Positions 1 through 7,853 of a DNA stretch of 64,000 nt are shown here, in pieces. This stretch comes from JABDIP01 sp965237625 (lineage in GTDB: Bacteria > Pseudomonadota > Alphaproteobacteria > DSM-16000 > Inquilinaceae), in assembly GCA_965237625.1 (NCBI GenBank), contig CBDEGD010000040.1, forward strand, positions 1-64,000. The letters run 5' to 3'. The position numbers and the translations under genes were made by a program. The notes below the pieces were generated by a model. That model saw only the letters and a list, made by a program, of their open reading frames with translations, searched no databases and had not been told where the DNA came from. The stretch's first letter is position 1; every line of letters begins with the position of its first letter.

Positions 1-869
1 ACATGGTCGATGTGGTGCCGCCGGCGGACATTGCCGGGCTGCGCGCCAATGACGAACTGGTTCTCTCCGAGAGCGTCGCCAACCGGCTGCTGTTCCTGAT
101 GTTCGACAGCGACCGGGAACAGACCCCGTTGGTCACCGCCAAGGACGGCTCGCCGATCGCCAACCCGTTCCTCGATGTCCGGGTCCGGCAGGCGGTGGAT
201 CTGGCGATCAACCGGGACGCCATCGTCAGCCGCATCTTCGAGGGCAGCGCGCTGGCCACCGGCGATCTGGCCCCTCCGGGCTATTTCGGCACCAGCCCCG
301 GCGTGCTGGAGCCGACGGTGCAGGATTTGGACGCCGCCAAGGCCTTGCTGGCCGAGGCCGGCTATGGCGACGGCTTCAAGGTCACCATCAACGGCACCAA
401 CGACCGCTATATCAACGACAGCGACGTGGTCCAAGCTCTGGCCCAGATGCTGAGCCGGCTGGGGCTGGACGTCGAGGCCCAGACCGAGAGCCGCACGACC
501 TATTTCGGCAACGCCAACAAGCTGGAATACAGCCTGATGCTGCTCAGCTTCTCGCCCAACCCCGAGGTTCTGGGCATGCTGGAGGTGCTGTTGCACACCC
601 ATGACAAGGACCAAGGGCTGGGCAACAACAATCGCGGCCGCTATTCCAATCCGGAGGTCGACCGGCTGATCGTCCAGGCGCGCCAGACCGTCGATCCGGC
701 CGCCCGCGAGGCCCTGGAACAGCAGGCCGCGCAGCTTGCCGTCGGCACCGACAAGGGCATGCTGCCGCTCTACTACCAGTACAACACCTGGGCGCTGAGG
801 AGCGGCCTGACCTATGAGGCCCGCACCGACGAGATGACCCTGGCGATGGGAGTACGCCCGGCGAATTAG
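1..869 (+). CDS. ABC transporter substrate-binding protein, family 5 (peptide/nickel/opine type), 5'-truncated
   Basis: C-terminal part of a periplasmic solute-binding protein of the DppA/OppA family (SBP_bac_5). The gene enters from before the window, so signal peptide and first lobe are missing; codons are in phase from base 3. Typical family features are visible: the stretch with VRQAVDLAINRDAIV, where the second lobe begins, then APPGYFG and DLDAAKALLAEAGY, and the late PEVDRLIVQAR helix. Such proteins deliver oligopeptides or similar ligands to a two-permease, two-ATPase importer. The permease genes are not downstream, so they probably lie before the window. The substrate cannot be told from this fragment. 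Confidence 0.85.
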   Translation, partial: MVDVVPPADIAGLRANDELVLSESVANRLLFLMFDSDREQTPLVTAKDGSPIANPFLDVRVRQAVDLAINRDAIVSRIFEGSALATGDLAPPGYFGTSPGVLEPTVQDLDAAKALLAEAGYGDGFKVTINGTNDRYINDSDVVQALAQMLSRLGLDVEAQTESRTTYFGNANKLEYSLMLLSFSPNPEVLGMLEVLLHTHDKDQGLGNNNRGRYSNPEVDRLIVQARQTVDPAAREALEQQAAQLAVGTDKGMLPLYYQYNTWALRSGLTYEARTDEMTLAMGVRPAN

Positions 870-927
870 GGTTGGAGGCCAGGGAGGATCACGCGTAGGC
901 AGGTATGCACGGTGAAAAAAATCCCGT

Positions 928-1018
928 CGTCATTCCCGCGTAGGCGGGAATCCAGAATACCCACCATTGACGGTTGAACGGTTGTGACCACTGGATTCCC
1001 GCCTTCGCGGGAATGACG
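928..1018. repeat. Palindromic repeat pair, family A (GTCATTCCCGCG type), copy 1
   Basis: Two inverted units, 928-955 and 991-1018, each built on GTCATTCCCGCG...GCGGGAATCCAG and separated by about 35 bases. Each unit is itself a small hairpin and the two pair with each other. The same unit pair occurs at 7114-7229, at 50175-50256 (where an IS has split it) and at 62141-62229. It fills the gap between the binding-protein gene and the dienelactone hydrolase; nothing else is seen in 870-1170. Confidence 0.9.
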
Positions 1019-1183
1019 ATGGCTTTATTGGTCCCCTGCGTCCCGGCGCTGCCGCGGTACCAGCCGGACAGGCGGCCACCGCCCTGTACCCCGGCCAGAC
1101 CGCCGATCAACTGTTCGCGAGATTTGCCGCAGGACGACGAAACTCGTCAGACTGCGGTTTCCAACAGAGAGGGAGACAGAGTC

Positions 1184-2068
1184 ATGGTGCGCAAACAGGC
1201 CGGCGATTTCGATCAGGGCCTCCTCAACCTCTTCGACAAGCTCGTCCACGGCGATATCAACCGCCGGGAATTTCTTGACAGCGCCGCCAAATACGCCGTC
1301 GGCGGGATGACCGCGGCGGCCCTGCTGGACACCCTGTCGCCGCAATATGCAATGGCCCAGCAGGTCGCGCCGAATGATGCCCGCATCGCCGCCGATTATG
1401 TCGACTATGCCTCCCCGCAGGGGCACGGCACCGTGCGCGGGTTGCTGGCGCGGCCGGCCGGCGGCGGAAAACACCCCGGCGTGGTCGTGGTGCATGAGAA
1501 TCGTGGCCTCAACCCCTATATCGAAGACGTCGCACGCCGGGCGGCGGTCGCCGGTTTCGTGGCGCTGGCACCGGACGGTCTGACTCCGCTGGGCGGCTAT
1601 CCCGGCACCGACGAGGAGGGCCGCGAAATGCAACGCCGGCTCGACGGCGGGAAGCTGCTGGAAGACTTCATCGCCGCCCATGTCCATCTCGCATCCCGCG
1701 ACGACACCACCGACAGAATCGGCGTGGTCGGCTTCTGCTATGGCGGCGGCGTGTGCAACGCCATGGCGGTCAGGTTGCCGGAGCTAGCGGCGTCGGTGCC
1801 GTTCTATGGCCGGCAGGCGGCAGCGGAAGACGTGCCGAAGATCCAGGCCCCGCTATTGCTGCACTATGCCGGGCTCGACGAGCGCATCAATGGCGGCTGG
1901 CCGGCGTATGAGGCGGCCTTGAAGGCGAATGGCAAGCGCCACACCGCCCATATCTACCCGAACGTGAACCACGGCTTCCACAACGACACCACCCCACGCT
2001 ACGACGCCGAGGCCGCGACCCTGGCCTGGGACCGGACGATCTCGTTCTTCGAGGAGAATCTGGGGTAG
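1184..2068 (+). CDS. Dienelactone hydrolase family protein with Tat signal
   Basis: Alpha/beta hydrolase of the carboxymethylenebutenolidase family, 294 residues from the ATG at 1184, which has a strong ribosome site (GAGGGAGACAG). Longer in-frame starts run into the upstream repeat and are not credible. The family's Cys-Asp-His triad is visible: C185 in GFCYGGG, D232 in AGLDERIN and H263 in NVNHGFHND. Residues 27-31 read RREFL, followed by a small-residue hydrophobic stretch and AMA-QQ near residue 58. That is a Tat signal with a long leading region, so the enzyme is probably exported folded. The substrate is not known; relatives are often called YghX-like. It is monocistronic and ends at a bidirectional terminator. 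Confidence 0.85.
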   Translation: MVRKQAGDFDQGLLNLFDKLVHGDINRREFLDSAAKYAVGGMTAAALLDTLSPQYAMAQQVAPNDARIAADYVDYASPQGHGTVRGLLARPAGGGKHPGVVVVHENRGLNPYIEDVARRAAVAGFVALAPDGLTPLGGYPGTDEEGREMQRRLDGGKLLEDFIAAHVHLASRDDTTDRIGVVGFCYGGGVCNAMAVRLPELAASVPFYGRQAAAEDVPKIQAPLLLHYAGLDERINGGWPAYEAALKANGKRHTAHIYPNVNHGFHNDTTPRYDAEAATLAWDRTISFFEENLG

Positions 2069-2095
2069 CCGAGAGCCCGGCCGCACTGGCTGAGA

Positions 2096-2119
2096 AGCCC
2101 TCTCCTTGGGGAGAGGGCT
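2096..2119. terminator. Bidirectional hairpin between convergent genes
   Basis: A perfect 10-bp stem (AGCCCTCTCC / GGAGAGGGCT) with a TTGG loop lies between the 3' ends of the hydrolase gene (ends 2068) and the amidohydrolase gene (ends 2140). There is no long U tract on either side, so termination strength is uncertain. Confidence 0.6.
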
Positions 2120-2139
2120 ACCGACACCGTCGGCGGCAC

Positions 2140-3450
2140 CTATCCCGGCAACGCCGCCAACACCGCTCCTTGCCGGCCGCTCGCCGCCGCCTTGATTGAT
2201 TGCGCGTCGGCGGTAAGCAGCCGGCGATCCTCCACCACCATGCGGCCATCGACGATCACATGGCGGACATCGGCAGCGTTGGCTGCATAGACCAGCGCCG
2301 CATAGGGATCGTAGAGCGGCGTCATATGGGCGCCGGTGGCGTCGATGATCGCGATATCGGCCCGTTTGCCGACCTCCAGCGAGCCGATCCTGTCGCCCAT
2401 TCCCAACGCCCTGGCGCCGCCGATGGTCGCCATCTCAACCACCGTGCGCGCCGGCATCGCGGTGCGGTCGCCGGACATCAACTTGTGCAGCTTGGCCACC
2501 GCGCCGAGCTGGCCGATCACATCGAGGGTATTGCCGCTCATCGGCCCGTCGGTGCCCAGACCGACATTCACGCCCGCCGCCAACATCGCCGGCGCCGGCG
2601 CCACGCCCTTCGCCGCCTTGATATTGGCGACCATGTTGTGGGCGACACTGACACCGCTTGCGGCCAGTCGGGCAATGTCTTCCTCGCCCATATGGATGCA
2701 ATGAGCACCCAACAGGCGCGGCCCGAGCAGGCCGAGTGAATCGAGATAGCAAACCGGCGTCATGCCCGACCGCTCTCGGATCACCGCCAACTCCGCCTCG
2801 GTCTCGCAGAGGTGGATCAGGATCGGCGCTCCTTTGGACTCGGATAGATCGCGCACGGACTTTAGCGTCACCGTCCCCAGCGTGTCCGGCGCATGGGGCG
2901 CCAGGGCCGGCGTGATCAGCGGATGGCCCTGCCAAGCGTTCTCCAGGGATTGGAACCGCTCGAGCGCGGCAACCGGAGCATCCGCATCCGGCGCGGCATC
3001 CCCCATCACCGCCTGCCCGACGACGGCCCGCAGACCAACTGTCTCGGCTGCCGCCGCGACCTGCTCAGCGAAAAAATACATATCGGCGAAGCAAGTGACG
3101 CCGCCGAGCGCCATCTCCAGGCATCCCAGCATCGCTCCGTCATGCACCGAGCCGCTATCGACCACCTTGGCCTCCAGCGGCCAGATGAATCGCCGCAGCC
3201 GGTCCGGTTCATCGTCGCCCAGCCCGCGGAACAGCGACATGGCGATGTGGGTATGGGAATTGATCATGCCCGGCATCACGATGCAGCCGGTGGCGTCGAT
3301 CCAGCGTTGCGCCTCGACCGCGTCGGCAATGGCGGCGGGCCCGACTGCCGAGATGGCGCCATCCTCGACCAGGATGGCCCCGGGAGAAAAGTCACCCCTC
3401 TCGCCATCCATACTCAGCACATGGCCGCCGGTAATCGCCAGATCGGCCAT
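2140..3450 (-). CDS. Amidohydrolase, S-adenosylhomocysteine/methylthioadenosine deaminase-like
   Basis: 436-residue metal-dependent hydrolase of the TrzA/SsnA/MtaD branch of the amidohydrolase superfamily. Metal-site motifs are in order: H66-T-H68 in NSHTHIAMSLFRG, His in LIHLCETE with its glutamate, His in LLGAHCIHM, and Asp in GLGTDGPMS. The HNMVANIK segment matches the family's HNP-x-SN region, and the LAPHAPDT segment corresponds to the APHAPYT signature. MtaD-like enzymes deaminate SAH, MTA or 5'-deoxyadenosine; chlorohydrolases and guanine deaminases share the fold, so the substrate is an inference. The stop of this gene is convergent with the hydrolase, and it lies 9 bases beyond upp on the same strand, suggesting a purine/pyrimidine salvage operon. 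Confidence 0.82.
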   Translation of the reverse strand: MADLAITGGHVLSMDGERGDFSPGAILVEDGAISAVGPAAIADAVEAQRWIDATGCIVMPGMINSHTHIAMSLFRGLGDDEPDRLRRFIWPLEAKVVDSGSVHDGAMLGCLEMALGGVTCFADMYFFAEQVAAAAETVGLRAVVGQAVMGDAAPDADAPVAALERFQSLENAWQGHPLITPALAPHAPDTLGTVTLKSVRDLSESKGAPILIHLCETEAELAVIRERSGMTPVCYLDSLGLLGPRLLGAHCIHMGEEDIARLAASGVSVAHNMVANIKAAKGVAPAPAMLAAGVNVGLGTDGPMSGNTLDVIGQLGAVAKLHKLMSGDRTAMPARTVVEMATIGGARALGMGDRIGSLEVGKRADIAIIDATGAHMTPLYDPYAALVYAANAADVRHVIVDGRMVVEDRRLLTADAQSIKAAASGRQGAVLAALPG

Positions 3451-3459
3451 GGCGGCCGC

Positions 3460-4110
3460 CTATTTGGTGCCGAACATCCGGTCACCGGCGTCGCCCAGGC
3501 CCGGCATGATGTAGGCGTGGTCGTTCAGCCCGCGATCCAGCGCGGCTGTGTAGACCGGCACATCCGGATGGGCGGCGTGGAAGGTGGCCACGCCTTCCGG
3601 GGCGGAGACCAGCGCCATGAAGCGGATCTGGGCATCGCTGACGCCGTGCTTGTTCAGCACGTCGACCGCATGCACGGCGGAATTGCCGGTCGCCAGCATC
3701 GGATCGACGACGATGAACAGCCGTCCCTCGGGGCCGGGCAATTTGACCAGGTATTCCACCGGCATCTTGGTTTCCGGATCGCGATAGAGGCCCACATGGC
3801 CGACCCGGGCGGACGGGATCAGCTCGGCCAGCCCCTCCACCATGCCGAGCCCGGCGCGCAGGATCGGCACCAGCGCCACCTTCTTGCCGGCGATCACCGG
3901 CGCGTCCATCGACTCCATGGGAGTCTCGATCGGCTCGGTGGTCATCGGCAGGTCGCGGGTGATCTCGTACCCCATCAGCAGCGCGATCTCGCGCAGCAGG
4001 GTGCGGAAGCCCATGGTCGACCGGGTGCGGTCGCGCATATGGCTCAGCTTATGCTGGATCAACGGATGGTCGACGACGAACAGGTTCGGAAATTCTGGAT
4101 CGGTTTTCAT
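3460..4110 (-). CDS. upp: Uracil phosphoribosyltransferase
   Basis: Converts uracil and PRPP to UMP in pyrimidine salvage. The 216-residue form starting MKTDPEFPNLF fits the usual length of about 208; an upstream in-frame ATG at 4191 would add 27 atypical residues and overlap tgt. Seen motifs are VPILRAGLGM, the PRPP-binding VDPMLATGNSAV, and the uracil-binding C-terminal GLNDHAYIMPGLGDAGDR. It sits between tgt and the amidohydrolase on the same strand and is probably co-transcribed with the latter. Confidence 0.95.
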   Translation of the reverse strand: MKTDPEFPNLFVVDHPLIQHKLSHMRDRTRSTMGFRTLLREIALLMGYEITRDLPMTTEPIETPMESMDAPVIAGKKVALVPILRAGLGMVEGLAELIPSARVGHVGLYRDPETKMPVEYLVKLPGPEGRLFIVVDPMLATGNSAVHAVDVLNKHGVSDAQIRFMALVSAPEGVATFHAAHPDVPVYTAALDRGLNDHAYIMPGLGDAGDRMFGTK

Positions 4111-4180
4111 GGCCTGCGGAGCGCTGAGGAAAGGGTCAGGGACAATAGCGCGCGGCCCCTCGCCCGCCAAGACGGCCCGG

Positions 4181-5401
4181 TCAATCGGCAAGCCATTCCT
4201 TCTCGGCCTGATCGATCGTGCCGGAGAGGATCGCCGCGCGGACGTCCGCCATCAGCCGGTTCATGGTCGCCACATTGTGGATCGACAGCAGGATCATGGC
4301 GAGGATCTCGCCGGCCTTGATCAGGTGGTTCAGATAGCCCCGGCTGTAGGTGCGGCAGGTGGCGCATCGGCAGGTCTCGTCGATCGGCGCCGGGTCCTCG
4401 CGGAACCGGGTGTTGCGCAGATTGACCCGCTCATTCGGGGCGCCCTTCATCAGCGCCCAGCCATGGCGGGCGACACGGGTCGGGTGTACGCAGTCGAAGG
4501 TGTCCATGCCCAGCCGCACCCCGGCGAAGATGTCGCCGAAGCCGCCGATGCCCAGCAGATGCACCGGCCGGTCGGGGTGGATGTAGGGGGTGCAGTGCGA
4601 AACCACCTCGTACATCTGGTCCTTATGGGCGCCCAGCGAGCCGCCGACGGCGGTGCCGAAAAACGCCCGGTCGGCGGTGTATTCCGTGCTCTCGCGGCGG
4701 AGGTCGGGATAGATGCCGCCCTGGATCACCCCATAGAGGGCCTGGCGGCCGTCATCGCCGCGGGTGAACTCTTCGATGCAGCGGTCACCCCAGCGATGGC
4801 TCATGGCCATCGACTTGGCGGTGTAATCGCGCTCCACATGGTAGGGCGTGCATTCGTCGAGCTGCACGATCAAATCGGCGCCCAGCTTGCGCTGGATATC
4901 GATCGAGCCTTCCGGCGACAGGAACAGCTTGGCGCCGTCCAAATAGGAGCGGAACTCGGCCCCCTCTTCGGTAATCTTGGTCAGCGAGGGGGTCCGGCCG
5001 CCGGTTTCCTCACCATTTCCACCAGCCGATTTCGGGTCGCGGTTGCGCCGGCCCTTGATCTCGTCGGCGACCCCGCCATGGCCCATTGAGAAGATCTGGA
5101 AGCCGCCGCTATCGGTCAACATCGGCCCGTCCCAGCCCATGAATTTGTGCAGGCCGCCCAGCGCCGCCACCTTGTCGGCGCCCGGCTGGATCATCAGGTG
5201 GTAGGTGTTTGCCAGGATGATAGCGGTGCCGGCCTCGCGCATCTGGTCCGGCAATACCCCTTTAATCGCCGCCTTGGTGCCGCAGAATATGAAATTCGGT
5301 GTGTCGATCACCCCGTGCGGGGTGGTCAGCCGGCCAACGCGGGCACGGGTCTCGGGATCGCGATGATCGACCTCAAACCGGAAATTTTCGTAGTCAGGCA
5401 T
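4181..5401 (-). CDS. tgt: tRNA-guanine transglycosylase, chlamydial-type (possible queuine-specific enzyme)
   Basis: Base-exchange enzyme acting on G34 of GUN-anticodon tRNAs; 406 residues from MPDYENF. Longer starts would read into the structured repeat at 5404-5668. Catalytic residues are present: D97 in LTDSGGFQ, nucleophile D303 in FDCVHPTR, and zinc ligands C344, C346, C349 and H375. Two features differ from the common preQ1-type bacterial enzyme. There is an insertion at about residues 108-145 after FSMGHGGVADEIKG, and the substrate-pocket loop reads GGSLG (253-257) instead of GGLAVGE. Both resemble, from memory, the Chlamydia trachomatis enzyme reported to use queuine directly. yhhQ lies just upstream on the same strand. 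Confidence 0.93.
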   Translation of the reverse strand: MPDYENFRFEVDHRDPETRARVGRLTTPHGVIDTPNFIFCGTKAAIKGVLPDQMREAGTAIILANTYHLMIQPGADKVAALGGLHKFMGWDGPMLTDSGGFQIFSMGHGGVADEIKGRRNRDPKSAGGNGEETGGRTPSLTKITEEGAEFRSYLDGAKLFLSPEGSIDIQRKLGADLIVQLDECTPYHVERDYTAKSMAMSHRWGDRCIEEFTRGDDGRQALYGVIQGGIYPDLRRESTEYTADRAFFGTAVGGSLGAHKDQMYEVVSHCTPYIHPDRPVHLLGIGGFGDIFAGVRLGMDTFDCVHPTRVARHGWALMKGAPNERVNLRNTRFREDPAPIDETCRCATCRTYSRGYLNHLIKAGEILAMILLSIHNVATMNRLMADVRAAILSGTIDQAEKEWLAD

Positions 5402-5403
5402 CG

Positions 5404-5668
5404 ATACCAAGGAACCTAGATATTGGCGGGTTTCATGGCGCGTATTGGCCCTTCCGGGCAGGCGCGGCGCGCGGCGCGATGCACCGCATCGGGCAAGCGT
5501 CGCAACGAACCCGGAAGGGCCAATACGCGCCACCGAAGGCCGCACTGTCTCGCCCACCCACTGCGTTGCGGCTCGCTTGTGATCGACGCTACACCACAGC
5601 GCGAACCGCGCCTAATGGGTGGGCGAGACAGTGCGGTGAAACCAGCCAATATCTAGGTTCCTTGGTAT
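5404..5668. repeat. Three-way-junction repeat element, copy 1
   Basis: A 265-bp element with nested inverted repeats. The outer arms 5404-5435 and 5637-5668 match at 31 of 32 positions. Inside are hairpin A (5436-5458 with 5510-5532, 23 of 23 paired) and hairpin B (5540-5560 with 5616-5636, 21 of 21 paired), split by a 7-base linker. Stem boundaries abut, giving an ideal three-way junction. The apical part of hairpin A carries, in reverse complement, the segment GCTTGCCCGATGC shared with copies 2 and 3. The yhhQ stop codon lies in the right outer arm, and tgt begins 3 bases left of the element. Confidence 0.9.
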
Positions 5669-6462
5669 TGTTCCGGCATCCGGAAGGTCTCCGGATGGAT
5701 CGCGAACCGCGCCAGATAGAGGAACGGTGTGTCGAGCAGCGCGACCAGCACCCGCAGCACATAGGTGCCCAGGATGTAGGTGAAGATCAGCGGCTCCCAG
5801 CCCAGCGGCGTGGCCGCGAAGACGACCCAGGCCAACACGCTGAACACGATATTGTCGATCAGCCCGGACAGCATGGTCGAGGCGTTGTTGCGCAACCACA
5901 GATGCCGGCCCCGTGTCATCACGCCGACCAGACGGAACATCCAGATGTCGTGATACTGGCTGACCAGATAGGCAATCATGCCGGCGGCAAACAGCGCCGG
6001 CGCCGGGGTGAACAGGGTCGCCATGGCGTCGTGATTGCCCAGCGCCCAGGCCAGGCCGTCGCCCGCCTGATCGGGCGTCAGCGGGCGAAAGCCGAGCGTC
6101 GCCATCACCATCAGGGTCCAGATCAGATAGCCGGCGAAACCGATCAGCACCGCGCGCCGGGCCACCCGGCGGCCGAAATGCTCGGTCAGGATGTCGGTGC
6201 ACAGATATGTGGAGGCAAACAGGATGGTGCCCAGCGCCACTGGATCGGTCAGGAACGGCACCGAGAACTGCACCGGCTTCAAGACCTGCAGATTGGCGCC
6301 GATGATGGCCACGACCACATAGATATAGAGACCCGCCTCACCGAACAGGCGCAGCAACACCAGGATGGTCAGGAAGCAGCCGACCAGGAGCAGAAGCCAC
6401 ATCGCCTCCGGCGGCAGGGCGTTCATCCGGGCGATCAATTGGTCGGGCGACAGGCTCAGCAT
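5653..6462 (-). CDS. yhhQ: Queuosine precursor transporter (YhhQ/DUF165, VUT family)
   Basis: 269-residue membrane protein of the vitamin-uptake-transporter family, with about six to seven hydrophobic segments. Family features are LTDPVALGTILFASTYLCTDILTEHFG, split across segments, and the later SQYHDIWMFR and NNASTMLSGLIDNIVF motifs. The NNASTM...QxxD signature is characteristic of YhhQ. The family takes up queuosine precursors (preQ0, preQ1 or queuine). The gene is upstream of tgt on the same strand, so import and tRNA insertion are paired. The last residues (QYQGT) and stop codon lie in the arm of the structured repeat, so the original 3' end may have been replaced when the element arrived. 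Confidence 0.9.
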   Translation of the reverse strand: MLSLSPDQLIARMNALPPEAMWLLLLVGCFLTILVLLRLFGEAGLYIYVVVAIIGANLQVLKPVQFSVPFLTDPVALGTILFASTYLCTDILTEHFGRRVARRAVLIGFAGYLIWTLMVMATLGFRPLTPDQAGDGLAWALGNHDAMATLFTPAPALFAAGMIAYLVSQYHDIWMFRLVGVMTRGRHLWLRNNASTMLSGLIDNIVFSVLAWVVFAATPLGWEPLIFTYILGTYVLRVLVALLDTPFLYLARFAIHPETFRMPEQYQGT

Positions 6463-6520
6463 GGCGATGGGTCCCGAAATCCGTTCAGCGAATGGTCAGC
6501 GAGATGCGGCCGAAAAATGC

Positions 6521-6546
6521 AAAAAAGCCCGCGCCGGGCGCGGGCC
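6521..6546 (-). terminator. Rho-independent terminator of rpmB
   Basis: Reading the minus strand past the rpmB stop, a very GC-rich stem (GCCCGCGCC / GGCGCGGGC, 6527-6545) is followed directly by a run of six T. This is a textbook intrinsic terminator 25 bases after the gene. Confidence 0.9.
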
Positions 6547-6570
6547 TTCCCTCGGCGCTTGGGCCGGTGA

Positions 6571-6867
6571 TTAAGCAGCGGCGGCTTCCGCCTTCGCCTT
6601 CTCGATCCGGCGCTTCAGCCGGCGCAGCTCGGTCGGCAGATCCGCCGCCTTGGTGCTCATCAGAAACGCGTCCAGCCCGCCGCGATGCTCCACGGTGCGG
6701 ATCGCCGCGACCGACACTTTCACGCGCACGGCCTCACCAAGCGTCTCCGACAACAGGGTCGTCATCTGAATGTTCGGCAGATAGCGCCGACGCGACTTGA
6801 TGTTGGAGTGGCTGACATTGTTGCCGGTCAAGACGCCCTTGCCGGTCAACGCACACCGTCGTGCCAT
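6571..6867 (-). CDS. rpmB: 50S ribosomal protein L28
   Basis: 98-residue large-subunit protein starting MARRCALTGKGVLTGNNVSHSNIKSRRRY, the standard L28 opening in shorter pieces: MARRC, GKGVLTGN, and SHSNIKSRR. The C-terminal half is the usual basic helix ending in an alanine-rich tail, typical of alphaproteobacterial L28. It appears monocistronic with its own terminator and a long upstream gap. Confidence 0.97.
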   Translation of the reverse strand: MARRCALTGKGVLTGNNVSHSNIKSRRRYLPNIQMTTLLSETLGEAVRVKVSVAAIRTVEHRGGLDAFLMSTKAADLPTELRRLKRRIEKAKAEAAAA

Positions 6868-7113
6868 CGGTCGATCCTCGAAAAGCCCAAATCGAAAACC
6901 CGCCGGACAGCCTTCCGCCCGACGGACGCGGTGGTATAGGCGAGCGGTCGGCCAAGGTCAAGCCATACCGCCGGGCAAATGTCAGGGTCGGCCAGTACCG
7001 AGCAGGCGCTATCGGCTTGGTGGCTCGGGACCGCGCCCATCAATGGGCAGAGGGCGAAAGAATTCAAAGCACCGACGGCAAAACTTAATGATTTCAATTA
7101 TATGCGATTTATT

Positions 7114-7229
7114 CCCAACCATTGTTGTCATTCCCGCGAAGGCGGGAATCCAGGGTCCCTTGACCGTGCCACCGCCACCAACGGGAATTCTGGATTCCCG
7201 CCTTCGCGGGAATGACAACAATGGTTGGG
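7114..7229. repeat. Palindromic repeat pair, family A, copy 2, with 40-bp perfect arms
   Basis: Arms 7114-7153 and 7190-7229 are perfect reverse complements over 40 bases, separated by 36 bases. The core is the family A unit, but pairing also covers 12 bases beyond it (CCCAACCATTGTT side). The element is the only structure seen in the 464-base gap between rpmB and the ArsR gene; the rest of 6868-7331 shows no supported gene. Confidence 0.92.
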
Positions 7230-7331
7230 GCTGGTCAGAAGGAGCGAGAGCCTTCTTGTTCCTCCGTGCTTCTTTCGTCACCTTGACTCATACGGCCGAC
7301 CACCATCCTAAGGCCATCCGTGACGGACCGC

Positions 7332-7694
7332 CTAGGACCCGTCCCGACTCTTGCCCAGCGCCTTGCTCTCCCGCTTCAGCGGCCGGCTGACCGGGCAGAC
7401 ATCCTGGACGAAGCCGTTGAGCGTGTTGACCAGGCTGTCCTCGACCAGACGGTAATGGACGTACTGGCCGCGCTTTTCGCTGGCGATCAGTCCGGCGGTT
7501 TCCAGGACGCTGAGATGCTGGGATACCGACGGCTTCGACATCTCGAAGCGCGAGGCGATCTCCCCCGCGGTCAGCGAGGAATGGGACAGATAGGCCAGGA
7601 TCTTGCGCCGGACCTGCGACGACAGTGCTTGGAAGATCCGTTGCGCCCGGGCGTTCTCGGCTCCCGACCCTTCCTCCAACTCATCGATACTCAT
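7332..7694 (-). CDS. ArsR/SmtB-family transcriptional regulator
   Basis: 120-residue winged-helix repressor. The HTH reads LTAGEIASRFEMSKPSVSQH at about residues 41-60, followed by LSVLETAGLIASEKRGQYVHYRL, the usual wing. No CxC metal site of ArsR/SmtB type is seen in helix 3, and the only cysteine is near the C terminus (DVCPVS), so it belongs with the SdpR-like, non-metal members. It is divergent from two desaturase genes, with AT-rich palindromes between them, so it probably controls membrane-lipid desaturation and itself. Confidence 0.88.
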   Translation of the reverse strand: MSIDELEEGSGAENARAQRIFQALSSQVRRKILAYLSHSSLTAGEIASRFEMSKPSVSQHLSVLETAGLIASEKRGQYVHYRLVEDSLVNTLNGFVQDVCPVSRPLKRESKALGKSRDGS

Positions 7695-7708
7695 CCGATA
7701 CCCGACCC

Positions 7709-7785
7709 AGTAATTTAGTAATTGCCTAATTAGCTAATTCATGAGAGATTGATAATTAGGATATTCGCTAATTAGTGAATTAACA
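7709..7785. promoter_or_regulatory. AT-rich palindromic operators between arsR-type gene and desaturases
   Basis: A sharply AT-rich stretch in a GC-rich region. It holds a perfect 12-bp palindrome AATTAGCTAATT (7728-7739) and an imperfect 16-bp one, TTCGCTAATTAGTGAA (7764-7779); both share the TAATTA/CTAATT core. Placement between divergent regulator and target fits ArsR-type operators overlapping both promoters. Confidence 0.65.
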
Positions 7786-7853
7786 GCACCGGCGCAAGGG
7801 CTAATTGTTAGAAATATCCTGCGACGGTCGCGAATCGGGCAAGGAGACGGGCG

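Noticed and set aside
2893..4320. 475-codon plus-strand frame opposite the amidohydrolase, upp and tgt
   Set aside because: Spans three clearly coding minus-strand genes with strong family motifs; shadow frame.
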